A stretch of DNA of 64,000 nucleotides from Kribbella sandramycini (GTDB taxonomy: Bacteria; Actinomycetota; Actinomycetes; Propionibacteriales; Kribbellaceae), in the NCBI RefSeq assembly GCF_013131805.1, contig NZ_JABJRC010000001.1, forward strand, positions 1,488,001 through 1,552,000, given 5' to 3'. The notes below the pieces were generated by a model, which saw only the letters and a program-made list of their open reading frames with translations, ran no database searches and was not told where the DNA came from. This document shows positions 51,257 through 58,845 of this stretch, piece by piece. The translations under genes were made by a program, and so were the position numbers. The stretch's first letter is position 1. The number at the start of each line of letters is the position of its first letter.

Positions 51257-52374
51257 CCCGCCGCGTACCAAGTCGAGAGCCCGAGAGTCTCCATCGCCTC
51301 ACGCTCACTACAGGCCGTCCCTGCCGCCGGCAGCAGCCGCTGCCAGCTCGCGTCGTCGGCACGCCACTTCTCGATGAAGTCGACACAAAGCTCCGGACTG
51401 ATCAAGCTCAGCTGCTCCGTGGCCTGCGCCAGCGATTGCAGCGCATCGTCTGCCGACAGCCGCGCCAGCCGGTCGCGGGTCGTGCTGATCATCGCCTGGC
51501 GGTCTTCCAGGAAGTACTGCCAATGCCGTGGACCGGTCGCAGCCTCCAATTGCTCGGCCAGACTCCAGCCCGGCGTACTGGAGAAGAGCGCGTAGAGGCC
51601 TTCGGCGAGGACGTCGCCCAGCTCCTCACGGCCGGCCCGCTCCGGATCTTCGAACGGCCGGTACTCGTCCTGCCGGACCTCGCCGATCTTGGGCAGCGCG
51701 CGAGCGGCCGCGTGCTGCGCGAAGAAGAACCAGTCCTCGTTGTAGATATCGGGAAAGAACGACAACGCCGGATGCTGAGTGTTGACGCCGAGCACGGCGC
51801 CGCTGACGAAGATGTCCTGCTGCAGGCCGGCGAGGCGGCGGGCGTGGCAGACCACCGAGTTGTCCGGGAAGTATCGGCTGGCCATCGACGCGACCGGATA
51901 GCGATCGAGCGAAGCGGCCAGCCGGGAGACATCCAGCGGGCGCAGCTGGTAGATGTCGTCGTCGACGAACAGGATCTTGCGCCAGCCGCGCAGCCGCGCG
52001 AGGAGCAGGCCGAGGTTGCGCTTGACGCTGAGATCGCTGGAGCGGCCGCAGCTGACCGTCCGGAAGATCTCGTCGGATGTGCGCGGCTGGTGGCCCGGCA
52101 GCGTGTAGTCGTCGGGGACGTCGACGACCAGCGCCTGGGCCCCGAAGGTGTCCTCGACGCGGGCCGCGACCTTGTCCGCCTGGGCCTGCCGGCTGCACAA
52201 CACGACCAGCGGGACCGACAGCTGCGCGGACAACTCGATGAGCCGCTGCAGCGACGATCGCGCGGCCGGGACGACGATCGCGTCCAGCCGGCTGTTCGCC
52301 GAGGTCGACCGGACCGTCGAGACGTCGCGCAGCAGGGACGCGTGGGAGGGGACGTGTTTGATCGGGTGGCTCAC
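51124..52374 (-). CDS. DxD-motif glycosyltransferase-like protein
   Basis: 416 residues from GTG 52374 (GTGA overlap with the HTH gene). An N-terminal Rossmann-like region (LDAIVVPAARSSLQRLIELSAQL, VPLVVLCSR) is followed by LGLLLARLRGWRKILFVDDDIYQLRPLDV, where DDD resembles the GT-A metal/nucleotide-sugar motif. AVLGVNTQHPALSFFPDIYNEDWFFF is reminiscent of GT-A acceptor loops. I do not recognise a specific family. The tight coupling to an HTH protein suggests a self-contained module. The 133-bp antisense overlap with the GNAT gene makes the last ~44 codons uncertain in function. Confidence 0.72.
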   Translation of the reverse strand: MSHPIKHVPSHASLLRDVSTVRSTSANSRLDAIVVPAARSSLQRLIELSAQLSVPLVVLCSRQAQADKVAARVEDTFGAQALVVDVPDDYTLPGHQPRTSDEIFRTVSCGRSSDLSVKRNLGLLLARLRGWRKILFVDDDIYQLRPLDVSRLAASLDRYPVASMASRYFPDNSVVCHARRLAGLQQDIFVSGAVLGVNTQHPALSFFPDIYNEDWFFFAQHAAARALPKIGEVRQDEYRPFEDPERAGREELGDVLAEGLYALFSSTPGWSLAEQLEAATGPRHWQYFLEDRQAMISTTRDRLARLSADDALQSLAQATEQLSLISPELCVDFIEKWRADDASWQRLLPAAGTACSEREAMETLGLSTWYAAGYDSGAGSVESWLALSASLSRSSTRRGAPGRGWRSPVDSNPSRS

Positions 52375-53414
52375 TCGGCAGATGCCTTCTTCTTCGGCGA
52401 CCACTCGAAGAGGCGGTTCGCCGCGATCTCCAGGTCGGGTGAGATCGTCTCGGTGCCGACCACCAGAACGCGCAGCAGCAGCGCGAACGAGCCGCCCGGG
52501 AAGTGCTCGGCCAGGTAGGCCTCGTTGCGTTCGCGCACGTCGGCATCGGTCAGCGTCCGGACCGCGCCGAGCACGCCACGGCTGTGGATACCGTTGCAGA
52601 TGGTCACAGTGCGGCCGTGTTTGAACGGATTCCGCAGGCGGGCCAGCAGTGCGACGTCCTCGGCGAGCATCCGGACGCCTTCGACCTCGTCCCAGACCGG
52701 CCAGAACTCCTGGCCGCCGGCGCTGCTCGACCGGAAGATCTCGCCGGTCTCCAGCTCCGGGACCTCGACCTGGGAGACCGGGAGCTCCCGGAAGATCCGC
52801 AGCATCCGCTTGGCCAGCTGGTTCCACGCGACGCCGCCGAGGACGACGACGTGACTGCTCAGATCCTCGTGGACGAACTCCGAGGGCAGGCGGTGGACGA
52901 CGGTCAGCTCCGGATTGACCGCCCGCAGATGACCCACCAGCTCGATGAGCGCGTCGAGATCGGCGTACCGGTACATCCGGGTGTAGTTGGGATCGGCCTC
53001 GTTCGCCAGCGGCGACCGCTCGTCCTCCGGGACTTCGGGGCAGATGATCGTGATCGGCCCGTCCTCGAACTTCCAGGTGGACGCCGGGCGCGCGCCGCCG
53101 TGGACGGCGTCCCGGAGACCGATCAGCTCTTGGTGCAGCTCCTGGAAGTTGCGCTGCTCGACGGCCGAGAGCTCACCGCCGGGGATCAGGCGCGGCGGAT
53201 CGGAGGCGAAGAACAGCGCGTAGGAATGCAGCCGCTCGGCCGGCGGTAGCTTCGGCGTGGACAGCGACTCCCAGGAGCTGATCGTCGAGACCGCGACCGG
53301 CTCCTCCGCGCTCAGGGCATCCGCGAGCATCGCCTGAGTCAGCTTCGGCTCCTGCGACTCGCGCAGGTCCCGCAGCTTGCTGGCAAGCCGGACGGCCTCA
53401 GGTGAAGCGACCAA
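52371..53414 (-). CDS. HTH (XRE-like) protein with a large uncharacterised C-terminal domain
   Basis: 347 residues from TTG 53414 (GGGAG seven bases upstream). The N-terminal ~75 residues form an XRE helix-turn-helix (SKLRDLRESQEPKLTQAMLADAL, STISSWES). The C-terminal ~230 residues are unusual: ITIICPEVPEDERSPLANEADPNYTRMYRYADLDALIELVGHLRA, then HVVVLGGVAWNQLAKRML and TVTICNGIHSRGVLGAVRTL. The alternating strands and GG-containing turns look like a Rossmannoid nucleotide- or sugar-binding domain, possibly SLOG-like, but I cannot assign it. A block of TACACCCG repeats and a perfect palindrome lie 40-70 bp upstream, probably its own operator. Confidence 0.85.
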   Translation of the reverse strand: MVASPEAVRLASKLRDLRESQEPKLTQAMLADALSAEEPVAVSTISSWESLSTPKLPPAERLHSYALFFASDPPRLIPGGELSAVEQRNFQELHQELIGLRDAVHGGARPASTWKFEDGPITIICPEVPEDERSPLANEADPNYTRMYRYADLDALIELVGHLRAVNPELTVVHRLPSEFVHEDLSSHVVVLGGVAWNQLAKRMLRIFRELPVSQVEVPELETGEIFRSSSAGGQEFWPVWDEVEGVRMLAEDVALLARLRNPFKHGRTVTICNGIHSRGVLGAVRTLTDADVRERNEAYLAEHFPGGSFALLLRVLVVGTETISPDLEIAANRLFEWSPKKKASAE

Positions 53415-53453
53415 GACAGGCTCCCGGAAAATCGGTTGAGTGTTCGGAACGCG

Positions 53454-53483
53454 TACACCCGTGTATACACCCGATTACACCCG
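53454..53483. promoter_or_regulatory. TACACCCG repeat array with GTGTATACAC palindrome (candidate operator)
   Basis: TACACCCG occurs three times (53454-53461, 53466-53473, 53476-53483), spaced 12 and 10 bases, i.e. about one helical turn. GTGTATACAC (53461-53470) is a perfect 10-bp palindrome within the array. It begins 40 bp upstream of the HTH gene start on that gene's 5' side, which fits cooperative binding by the HTH protein. Confidence 0.6.
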
Positions 53484-53617
53484 AAATGCTGTAGATGCAT
53501 GCCATTCGAGACCTTTCGCGGTGCAGTCGGCACAGAGACAACGGATGCGGTCACCAAAGGTCACGGTTCACACCGACGCGCAGAACCGCATTGCCAGCGG
53601 ATCACACCGGATCTACT

Positions 53618-53717
53618 CTCTATACATAGAGTCTACCGATTTCAGGTGTAGTCGGTAAGGACGGTAGAGGAGACGCCAGGGCCCCACTCGACACGCAGTG
53701 CGCGAGGGAACCCTGGC
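53618..53717. promoter_or_regulatory. Remaining spacer between the HTH gene and the membrane-protein gene
   Basis: Together with the repeat array this 361-bp gap (53415-53775) has no supported gene. CTCTAT-AC-ATAGAG (53618-53631) is a 6-bp palindrome in AT-rich DNA whose TATACA resembles a -10 hexamer. GCCAGGG (53675-53681) pairs with CCCTGGC (53711-53717), a weak stem ahead of the downstream gene. Possible divergent promoter. Confidence 0.4.
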
Positions 53718-53775
53718 CTACGCCGAGAGTTCGACGGCGTCGCCGGTCCTCCGCATTTCGTAAGAGGTGGTGACC

Positions 53776-54138
53776 ATGCTGAAATCCACGCGCAGCACCA
53801 CGCGCCCCGCCACCAGCCTGTGGTTCCTGATGGCCGCCGATCTGATGGCCGTCGTTTGGATGCACATCTTCGGCCCCTGGCTCGACCACTCGTCCCGTTT
53901 CACCTCCACGGCAACCCTCGGCGGCCACCACCTGATCGTGATGATCGCCGCCGCGATCGGGTTCGCCATGCTGGCCGCGCTCGCGATCCTCACCGAGGGC
54001 TTCACGAAGGCGACCACCAAACTCACCATCGCCACCAACGTCGCCTGCGTCATCTCGGTGATCGCGCTGGCCGGCCTGATCGCGCTCATCCTCGCCGCGC
54101 TGCTGAGCCGGCTGATCTTCGGCAAACTCCGGCCCTGA
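53776..54138 (+). CDS. Small membrane protein, hypothetical
   Basis: 120 residues from ATG 53776, with AGAGG eight bases upstream (GTGs at 53767 and 53770 are alternatives). Three hydrophobic segments are visible: LWFLMAADLMAVVWMHIF, HHLIVMIAAAIGFAMLAALAIL and ATNVACVISVIALAGLIALILAALL. The N-terminus is Ser/Thr/Arg-rich and the C-terminus short and basic. No family recognised and no enzymatic motif. Stands alone between the HTH gene (divergent) and pncA. Confidence 0.72.
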   Translation: MLKSTRSTTRPATSLWFLMAADLMAVVWMHIFGPWLDHSSRFTSTATLGGHHLIVMIAAAIGFAMLAALAILTEGFTKATTKLTIATNVACVISVIALAGLIALILAALLSRLIFGKLRP

Positions 54139-54183
54139 GCTTGTACGGTGGGGCTCAAGGACCTGCGAAAAGGGAGCGTCGCC

Positions 54184-54270
54184 GTGAAGGAGCGAAGCGA
54201 GTTCACAAATGAGACGGGTCGCTTGGTGCCTCAGCCGCGCCCGGAGCGAAGCGAGGACGTGGATGAGTAA
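54184..54270 (+). CDS. Candidate upstream peptide before pncA (28 aa)
   Basis: A 28-codon frame from GTG 54184 with a good ribosome-binding site (AAGGGAG, ~6 bases upstream). Its stop (54268-54270) overlaps the pncA start by a few bases. The peptide contains the repeated tetrapeptide ERSE (KERSEF near the N-terminus, PERSED near the end), encoded by the GGAGCGAAGCGAG repeat. Could be a regulatory leader peptide or a translational coupler for nicotinamidase. Coding status is uncertain because the repeated element alone could create the frame. Confidence 0.35.
   Translation: MKERSEFTNETGRLVPQPRPERSEDVDE
54189..54255 (+). repeat. Two copies of GGAGCGAAGCGAG in the pncA leader
   Basis: A 13-base direct repeat at 54189-54201 and 54243-54255, 54 bases apart and therefore in the same reading frame. 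The unit contains a near-repeat GCGAAGCGA. The second copy supplies GAGG, the probable ribosome-binding site of pncA. Confidence 0.7.
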
Positions 54271-54841
54271 GGCACTGATCGTGGTGGATGTGCAGAACGA
54301 TTTCTGCGAAGGCGGGAGTCTGGCGGTCAGCGGCGGCGCCGAGGTGGCGTTCCGGATCGGCGAGCTGGTGCACCGCTGGCACGAGGCCGAGCCCGAGGAG
54401 CGGCAGTACCAGTACGTCGTGGCCACCCGGGACCACCACATCGACCCGGGTGACCACTTCTCCGACGAGCCCGACTACGTGAACTCCTGGCCGCGGCACT
54501 GCGTGGCCGGGACGGACGGCGTCAGCTTCCATCCGAACCTCGACCCACAGCCGTTCGACGCCATCTTCGACAAGGGCGAGTACGCCGCGGCGTACTCGGG
54601 TTTCGAAGGCAAGTCGCACGAGGGCGGGCGCGGACTTGCCGAATGGCTGCGGGACAAGGGCGTCACGGAGGTCGACGTCTGCGGGATCGCGACCGACTAC
54701 TGCGTCCGCGCGACCGCGCTGGACGCCCACCGCGAGGGTTTCGGGACGACGGTGCTGACCGGGCTGACCGCCGGGGTGGCCCCCGGCAGCACGGAGGAGA
54801 CGCTCGTCGAGCTCCGCGCCGCCGGGGTCGGGCTCACCTGA
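54263..54841 (+). CDS. pncA: Nicotinamidase (isochorismatase fold)
   Basis: Deaminates nicotinamide to nicotinate for NAD salvage. 192 residues. Catalytic triad Asp9 (VVDVQNDFCEGG), Lys104 (IFDKGEYAAAYS) and Cys147 (GIATDYCVRAT). The metal site is in RDHHIDPGDHF (Asp57, His59, His65), as in pyrazinamidases. ATG 54263 was chosen for the family-typical MSKALIVVDVQNDF start and the GAGG upstream; an ATG at 54209 would add 18 unrelated residues. Works with pncB, also in this window. Its stop overlaps that of the convergent abgT-like gene by 8 bp. Confidence 0.94.
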   Translation: MSKALIVVDVQNDFCEGGSLAVSGGAEVAFRIGELVHRWHEAEPEERQYQYVVATRDHHIDPGDHFSDEPDYVNSWPRHCVAGTDGVSFHPNLDPQPFDAIFDKGEYAAAYSGFEGKSHEGGRGLAEWLRDKGVTEVDVCGIATDYCVRATALDAHREGFGTTVLTGLTAGVAPGSTEETLVELRAAGVGLT

Positions 54842-56366
54842 CCGGCGCGCCCGGGCCGAGCGGGATACCGAGCGCCCACCAGGCCAGGAAGAGCAACGTC
54901 CAGGCGAGCGTCATCGCGATCGCCAACGGCACCGTGTAGGACGCCAGCGTGCCGACGCCGGCGTCCTTGCGGTAGCGCTGCAGGAACCCGAGCGCCATCA
55001 CGAAGTACGGGCTCATCGGCGTGATCGCCGTCGACCCCGAGTCGGCGATCCGGAACAGCGCCTGCGTGGTCTCGGCCGGGACGTCGAGCAGCAGCATCAT
55101 CGGCACCAGGATCGGCGCGGTCAGCGACCACATCGCCGAGCCGCTGGTGACGATCACGTTGATGATCGTCAGCAGCACCAGGATGCCGAGGAAGATGACG
55201 ATCGTCGGCGCGCCGAGATCGCCGAGCAGCCGCGCGGACTCGGCCGACAGCAACTCGCCGATCTTGCTCCAGGAGAAGTACGCCAGGAACTGCGCGATCG
55301 CGAAGAACAGCACCAGCACCGGCGCCATCTGCTTGATGCCCTCGGCCATCAGCTTCGGCACGTCGCCGCCGCGCTCGATCGCCTTCACGGTAACGCCGTA
55401 GGTGATGCCGACCAGCCCGAACAGGACGGCGACGACCATCGCGATCCCGTCCAGGAACGGCGACTCGACGATACTGCCGTTCTCCCCGCGCAGCGGTGAG
55501 TTGTGCGGGATCAGGACGGCGACGATCGCCAGCGCGGTGACGCCGAAGACGACGCCGGCGCGGATCAGGCCGGTGCGCTCCCGGGCCGACAGTGTGAGCG
55601 CGTCCGGGTCCTCGCCGGGCGCGTCCGGATCGGCGTCCAGGTCGTCGCGTTTGCTCAGCACCAGCCGGACAACCAGCGTGATGACGAGCGCCAGCAGCAC
55701 CGACGAGGCGATGTTGAAGAACCAGTTCGACAGCGGCGAGATCGAGGCGTTCGGGTCGACGGTCTTGGCCGCCGCCTCGGTGATCCCGGCGAAGATCGCG
55801 TCGTTCGGGGTCGGGATCGGGCTGGCGTCGTACCCGGAGGCGATCGCGGTGTAGGCGACCACGATGCCGAGGATCGGCGACCGGCCGACCGCGCGGAACG
55901 CGAGCCCGCCGAGCGGGACCAGGATGATGTATGCCGCCGCGGACGCGACATGCGCCATGGTGCCGGCGAACGCGACCGCGAAGACCACCATCGACTGCGG
56001 CACCCGGGAGACGCTGACCTTCATCAGCGACTGCAGGAACCCGGTCCGCTCGGCCAGCGCGACGCCCATGATCACGACCACGATGGTCGCCATCGGCGGG
56101 AACTCGGCGAAATTCGAGATCGCGGTGGAGACGGCCATCTGCAGGCCGTCCCCGGAGAGCAGGTTCTGCACCGCGACCGTCTTGCCGTCCTTCGGCGAGA
56201 CGACCGACACGTCCAGCGCGGCCAGGATCGCGCTCACCACCGCGAGGATCCCGCTCAGGATCCAGAACAACCAGAACGGATGCGGCAACGCGTTGCCGAC
56301 CCGCTCGATGACCGCCATCGCCCGGACCAGGCGCGGCAGCTCCTTCGTGTCGGTCGTCGTCGTCAT
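54834..56366 (-). CDS. AbgT family transporter
   Basis: 510 residues, about 12 predicted spans. Family members import p-aminobenzoyl-glutamate or act as drug/proton antiporters. The N-terminal IERVGNALPHPFWLFWILSG, the internal VASAAAYIILVPLGGLAFRAVGRSP, the hairpin YTAIASGYDASPIPTPNDAIFAGITE and IADSGSTAITPMSPYFVMALGFLQRY are typical. A charged cytoplasmic loop (DDLDADPDAPGEDPDALTL) divides the two halves. ATGA overlap with the esterase gene upstream. Downstream of a creatininase and a GntR regulator, so the cargo is probably a small amide or peptide-like compound, not necessarily a folate fragment. Confidence 0.92.
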   Translation of the reverse strand: MTTTTDTKELPRLVRAMAVIERVGNALPHPFWLFWILSGILAVVSAILAALDVSVVSPKDGKTVAVQNLLSGDGLQMAVSTAISNFAEFPPMATIVVVIMGVALAERTGFLQSLMKVSVSRVPQSMVVFAVAFAGTMAHVASAAAYIILVPLGGLAFRAVGRSPILGIVVAYTAIASGYDASPIPTPNDAIFAGITEAAAKTVDPNASISPLSNWFFNIASSVLLALVITLVVRLVLSKRDDLDADPDAPGEDPDALTLSARERTGLIRAGVVFGVTALAIVAVLIPHNSPLRGENGSIVESPFLDGIAMVVAVLFGLVGITYGVTVKAIERGGDVPKLMAEGIKQMAPVLVLFFAIAQFLAYFSWSKIGELLSAESARLLGDLGAPTIVIFLGILVLLTIINVIVTSGSAMWSLTAPILVPMMLLLDVPAETTQALFRIADSGSTAITPMSPYFVMALGFLQRYRKDAGVGTLASYTVPLAIAMTLAWTLLFLAWWALGIPLGPGAPVR

Positions 56367-57301
56367 AGTTTGTGCGCCTTGAAGAAGTTGCCGATCAGTT
56401 CGTGGGCCTCGAAGGTCTGGGACACGTAGCCGGGACCGGACGCGGCGTCCGATCCGGGCCAGCTGTGTCCACCATCGGTGACGGCGACATGGACGACGTC
56501 CGCGTCGCAGCCCCGGTAGGTGAACTTGAGGACATCGTCACCCTGCTGGGACACGCGCGGGTCCTGATCGCAGTGATCGCGGACCGCCCAGTCCCGGACC
56601 CAGGTCTGGACGTCGGGCAGGTCGCGCTGACCGTCACCGCCGTACGGGATCGTGGTGTCGCCGGTGCCGTGGATGGCGAGCACGGGCACCGGCCGGCTCG
56701 GCGCGCAGCGGCCGCCCTCGATGTAGAAGGCACCCGCGACCGGGGCGATCGCGGCGATCCGGTCGGCCAGCTTGCAGGCCAGGATGCCGGTGAAGCCGGC
56801 GCCGTTCGACTTGCCGGTCGCGTAGACCGTCCGGGTGTCGACACAGTACTTGCTCTCCAGCTGGTCGAGCAGGTCGGCGGTGAACTTCACGTCGTCCACG
56901 CCGTCGGCCGAGTACGGCGCGCCCTGCCAGGCCTGCTTGTTCTCGTCACCGATGACGCCGTTGGGGTAGGCAACGACCGCGTCGAGCTTGGAGAGATCCG
57001 AGAAGGCCTCGGTCTGCGCGCCGGTCTTGCCGCGGCCGTGGAAGACGAGGATCAGCGGGTAGGCCCTGGTCGGCTTGTAGTTGTCCGGCACGTGCAGCCG
57101 GTACGTCCGGGTCAGGCCGCCGCTCTGGACGGTGTAGTCACCGGTCGCCGCGGCCTGGCCGCAGCCCGCGCTCCGGGCGGCCGTCGCGGCAGTTGCCGTG
57201 GGCAACGTGGTGGCAGCGGTCACCAGGCCGGCTGCCACCACCAGTGCGGCGCCGCGCCGCCGCCACTCGGTACCGCGGTTCTTCGGGCGTGCGTCAGTCA
57301 T
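56363..57301 (-). CDS. Secreted esterase of the PHB depolymerase/feruloyl-esterase (LpqC-like) family
   Basis: 312 residues. The N-terminal signal (WRRRGAALVVAAGLVTAATTLPTATA) precedes an alpha/beta-hydrolase catalytic domain. Ser nucleophile in GKSNGAGF (~165), Asp in IHGTGDTTIPYGG and His in DGGHSWPGSDA. RTYRLHVPDNYKPTRAYPLILVFHGRG is the family's conserved start. Substrate unclear (polyester, feruloyl ester or other). Starts 85 bp after the creatininase stop with GGAGG eight bases upstream of its ATG, and overlaps abgT by ATGA. Confidence 0.9.
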   Translation of the reverse strand: MTDARPKNRGTEWRRRGAALVVAAGLVTAATTLPTATAATAARSAGCGQAAATGDYTVQSGGLTRTYRLHVPDNYKPTRAYPLILVFHGRGKTGAQTEAFSDLSKLDAVVAYPNGVIGDENKQAWQGAPYSADGVDDVKFTADLLDQLESKYCVDTRTVYATGKSNGAGFTGILACKLADRIAAIAPVAGAFYIEGGRCAPSRPVPVLAIHGTGDTTIPYGGDGQRDLPDVQTWVRDWAVRDHCDQDPRVSQQGDDVLKFTYRGCDADVVHVAVTDGGHSWPGSDAASGPGYVSQTFEAHELIGNFFKAHKL

Positions 57302-57386
57302 CGGGGTGCCTCCTCGGGCAGGGGTGCGAGCGGGCAGGCTCGCGCCTGGAGACGCCGCAGGCGCGTCCAGTCAGGGGATGGGACAG

Positions 57387-58130
57387 TCAGGCCGAGAGCA
57401 GCTCGTCGGCGAAGGCGGCGATTCGGTCGGCGGCGGTCTCGATGAGGAGACGGCCGTCCTCGGCGGTGGCGGTCCGGGGGTCACCCAGTACGCCGCGCTT
57501 GTGGTACTCGTCGAATCCGACGGACAGCCGCGGCCCCCGACCGCGACGGGCCAGCCGGGCCGGGACGGACAGTTCGTCGAGGGTGGTGGCGCCCGGTTCC
57601 AGGCGGTCGGCCTGGACCAGCTCGGGCGCCAGGTACAGCATCTGCGCGGTCTCCGCCTCACCGGCGTGACCGTGCACCTCGCTCACCCCGGAGATCAGGT
57701 CGGCGACGATCTCGGTCAGCGGAGTCCACGTGAAGGTCAGGTCTTCGCGGAGGTACTCCTGGGCGAGCACGGACAGGGCGGCGTTGTTGCCGCCGTGCCC
57801 GGTGACGATCAGGAACTGCTTCCAGCCGTGCGCGCGCAGGCTGGCGATCAGGTCCCGCAGCACCTGCATGAAGGTTGCCGGAGCCAACGACATGGTGCCG
57901 GCGAAGGCCAGGTGGTGCGGGGAGACGCCGTACGGGACGGCCGGTGCGACGACCGCGCGTCCGGCCAGCCGCTCGGCCACCCGGTCCGCGACGCCGATCG
58001 CGCGGACGGTGTCGGTCGACATCGCCATGCCGCCGCCGTGTTGCTCCTGGGCGCCGACGGGGATGATGACGAGCGGCGCCGTCCGAACTGCTGCGGCGGC
58101 CTGGTCGGTGGTCATCTCGGCGAGCCTCAT
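57387..58130 (-). CDS. Creatininase family hydrolase
   Basis: 247 residues. Zn/Mn cyclic amidohydrolase fold: IIPVGAQEQHGGGMAMSTDTVRA (Glu and His ligands), VAPAVPYGVSPHHLAFAGTMSLAP, FLIVTGHGGNNAAL and VHGHAGEAETAQML. True creatininase, riboflavin-pathway ArfB-type formamide hydrolase and mycofactocin-system MftE share this fold. Without mycofactocin or riboflavin genes here, the amide substrate is unknown. ATGA overlap with the GntR gene upstream, so it is the first structural gene of that operon. Confidence 0.9.
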   Translation of the reverse strand: MRLAEMTTDQAAAAVRTAPLVIIPVGAQEQHGGGMAMSTDTVRAIGVADRVAERLAGRAVVAPAVPYGVSPHHLAFAGTMSLAPATFMQVLRDLIASLRAHGWKQFLIVTGHGGNNAALSVLAQEYLREDLTFTWTPLTEIVADLISGVSEVHGHAGEAETAQMLYLAPELVQADRLEPGATTLDELSVPARLARRGRGPRLSVGFDEYHKRGVLGDPRTATAEDGRLLIETAADRIAAFADELLSA

Positions 58131-58813
58131 GCGAACTCACCGGCCTCGACCGCACGGCGGATGTTGTCCAGGTGCTCACGGGTCAGGCGCTCGGCCCGCT
58201 CGGCGTCCTGGTCGCGGACGGCTTCGACGATCGCCTGGTGCTCCTGGTGATCGCGCGTCCGGTTGTCGTACAGCGCCCGAATCTGTTGCTGTTCACGCAC
58301 CCGCACCTTGAGCAGGGACGCCAGCACCTCCGACAGCAGGGGATTGCCGGAGGCGGCGGCGAGCTCGACGTGGAAGTTCAGCGCGAACGACGGCCCGCCC
58401 GGCGGGACGAGCGCGTTCGTGACGGCGGCCTCGAGACGTTCGAGATTCTCCGGCTGCCGGGCGACCGCGGACTGCGCGGCGATCGCCGGTTCGAGCACGA
58501 GCCGGGCGCTGATCAGTTGCAGCACCGACTCCTTGGTGATCGGCGGCCGGTGCGGGTTTGCCAGCACCACGTTGTTGATCGTCGGGCCGACGTACGTCCC
58601 GGAACCGTGCCGGAACTCGACCGCGCCGGTGGCCTCCAGCTTCCGCAGCGCCTCGCGGACCGTCGGCGTGGTGATCGCGAACCGTTTCGCGAGCTCCCGC
58701 GCCGACGGGATGGCGTCGCCGGGCCGCAGCCCGCCGTCCCGGATGATGCCGAGAATCGACTCGGTCAACCGGTCGGACAGGCTGGGTGGCGCCTCGGATG
58801 CTGAGTAAGTCAC
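58127..58813 (-). CDS. FadR-type GntR transcriptional regulator
   Basis: 228 residues from GTG 58813. The winged helix (DRLTESILGIIRDGGLRPGDAIPSARELAKRFAITTPTVREAL) is followed by a C-terminal FCD domain (FALNFHVELAAASGNPLLSEVLASLLKV, HQAIVEAVRDQDAERAERLTREHL). The recognition-helix region PTVREALRKL is intact. It heads the creatininase-esterase-abgT operon and probably senses its substrate. Two overlapping palindromes cover the start codon, and the M1 peptidase gene ends only 32 bp upstream, so the promoter must lie inside or just after that gene. Confidence 0.92.
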   Translation of the reverse strand: MTYSASEAPPSLSDRLTESILGIIRDGGLRPGDAIPSARELAKRFAITTPTVREALRKLEATGAVEFRHGSGTYVGPTINNVVLANPHRPPITKESVLQLISARLVLEPAIAAQSAVARQPENLERLEAAVTNALVPPGGPSFALNFHVELAAASGNPLLSEVLASLLKVRVREQQQIRALYDNRTRDHQEHQAIVEAVRDQDAERAERLTREHLDNIRRAVEAGEFA

Positions 58814-58831
58814 AAAGTGACTAAATCACTT
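58808..58831. promoter_or_regulatory. Two overlapping palindromes at the GntR start (autoregulatory operator)
   Basis: AGTCAC-AAA-GTGACT (58808-58822) and AAGTGA-CTAAA-TCACTT (58815-58831) are perfect palindromes sharing half-sites. The first covers the GTG start codon itself (58811-58813). FadR/GntR proteins bind such 5-7-bp half-sites, so binding here would block both transcription and the start site. The same half-sites could form alternative RNA hairpins. Confidence 0.65.
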
Positions 58832-58845
58832 AGCCTTTTTCTTCG

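Noticed and set aside
53454..53483. TACACCCG repeats as iterons of a replication origin
   Set aside because: Only three copies, no rep gene, next to an HTH regulator; an operator is the simpler reading.
53436..53658. Two overlapping ~71-codon plus-strand frames over the TACACCCG repeats
   Set aside because: They translate the repeat and palindrome DNA, lack ribosome-binding sites and cover the likely operator; treated as regulatory DNA.
54189..54255. GGAGCGAAGCGAG repeat pair as IS ends or attachment sites
   Set aside because: Both copies are in the same orientation only 54 bp apart with no mobile-element gene; they lie in the pncA leader.
57387..58130. Creatininase-family gene as MftE of a mycofactocin cluster
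   Set aside because: No mycofactocin precursor, radical SAM or glycosyltransferase genes are nearby; neighbours are a GntR regulator, esterase and AbgT.
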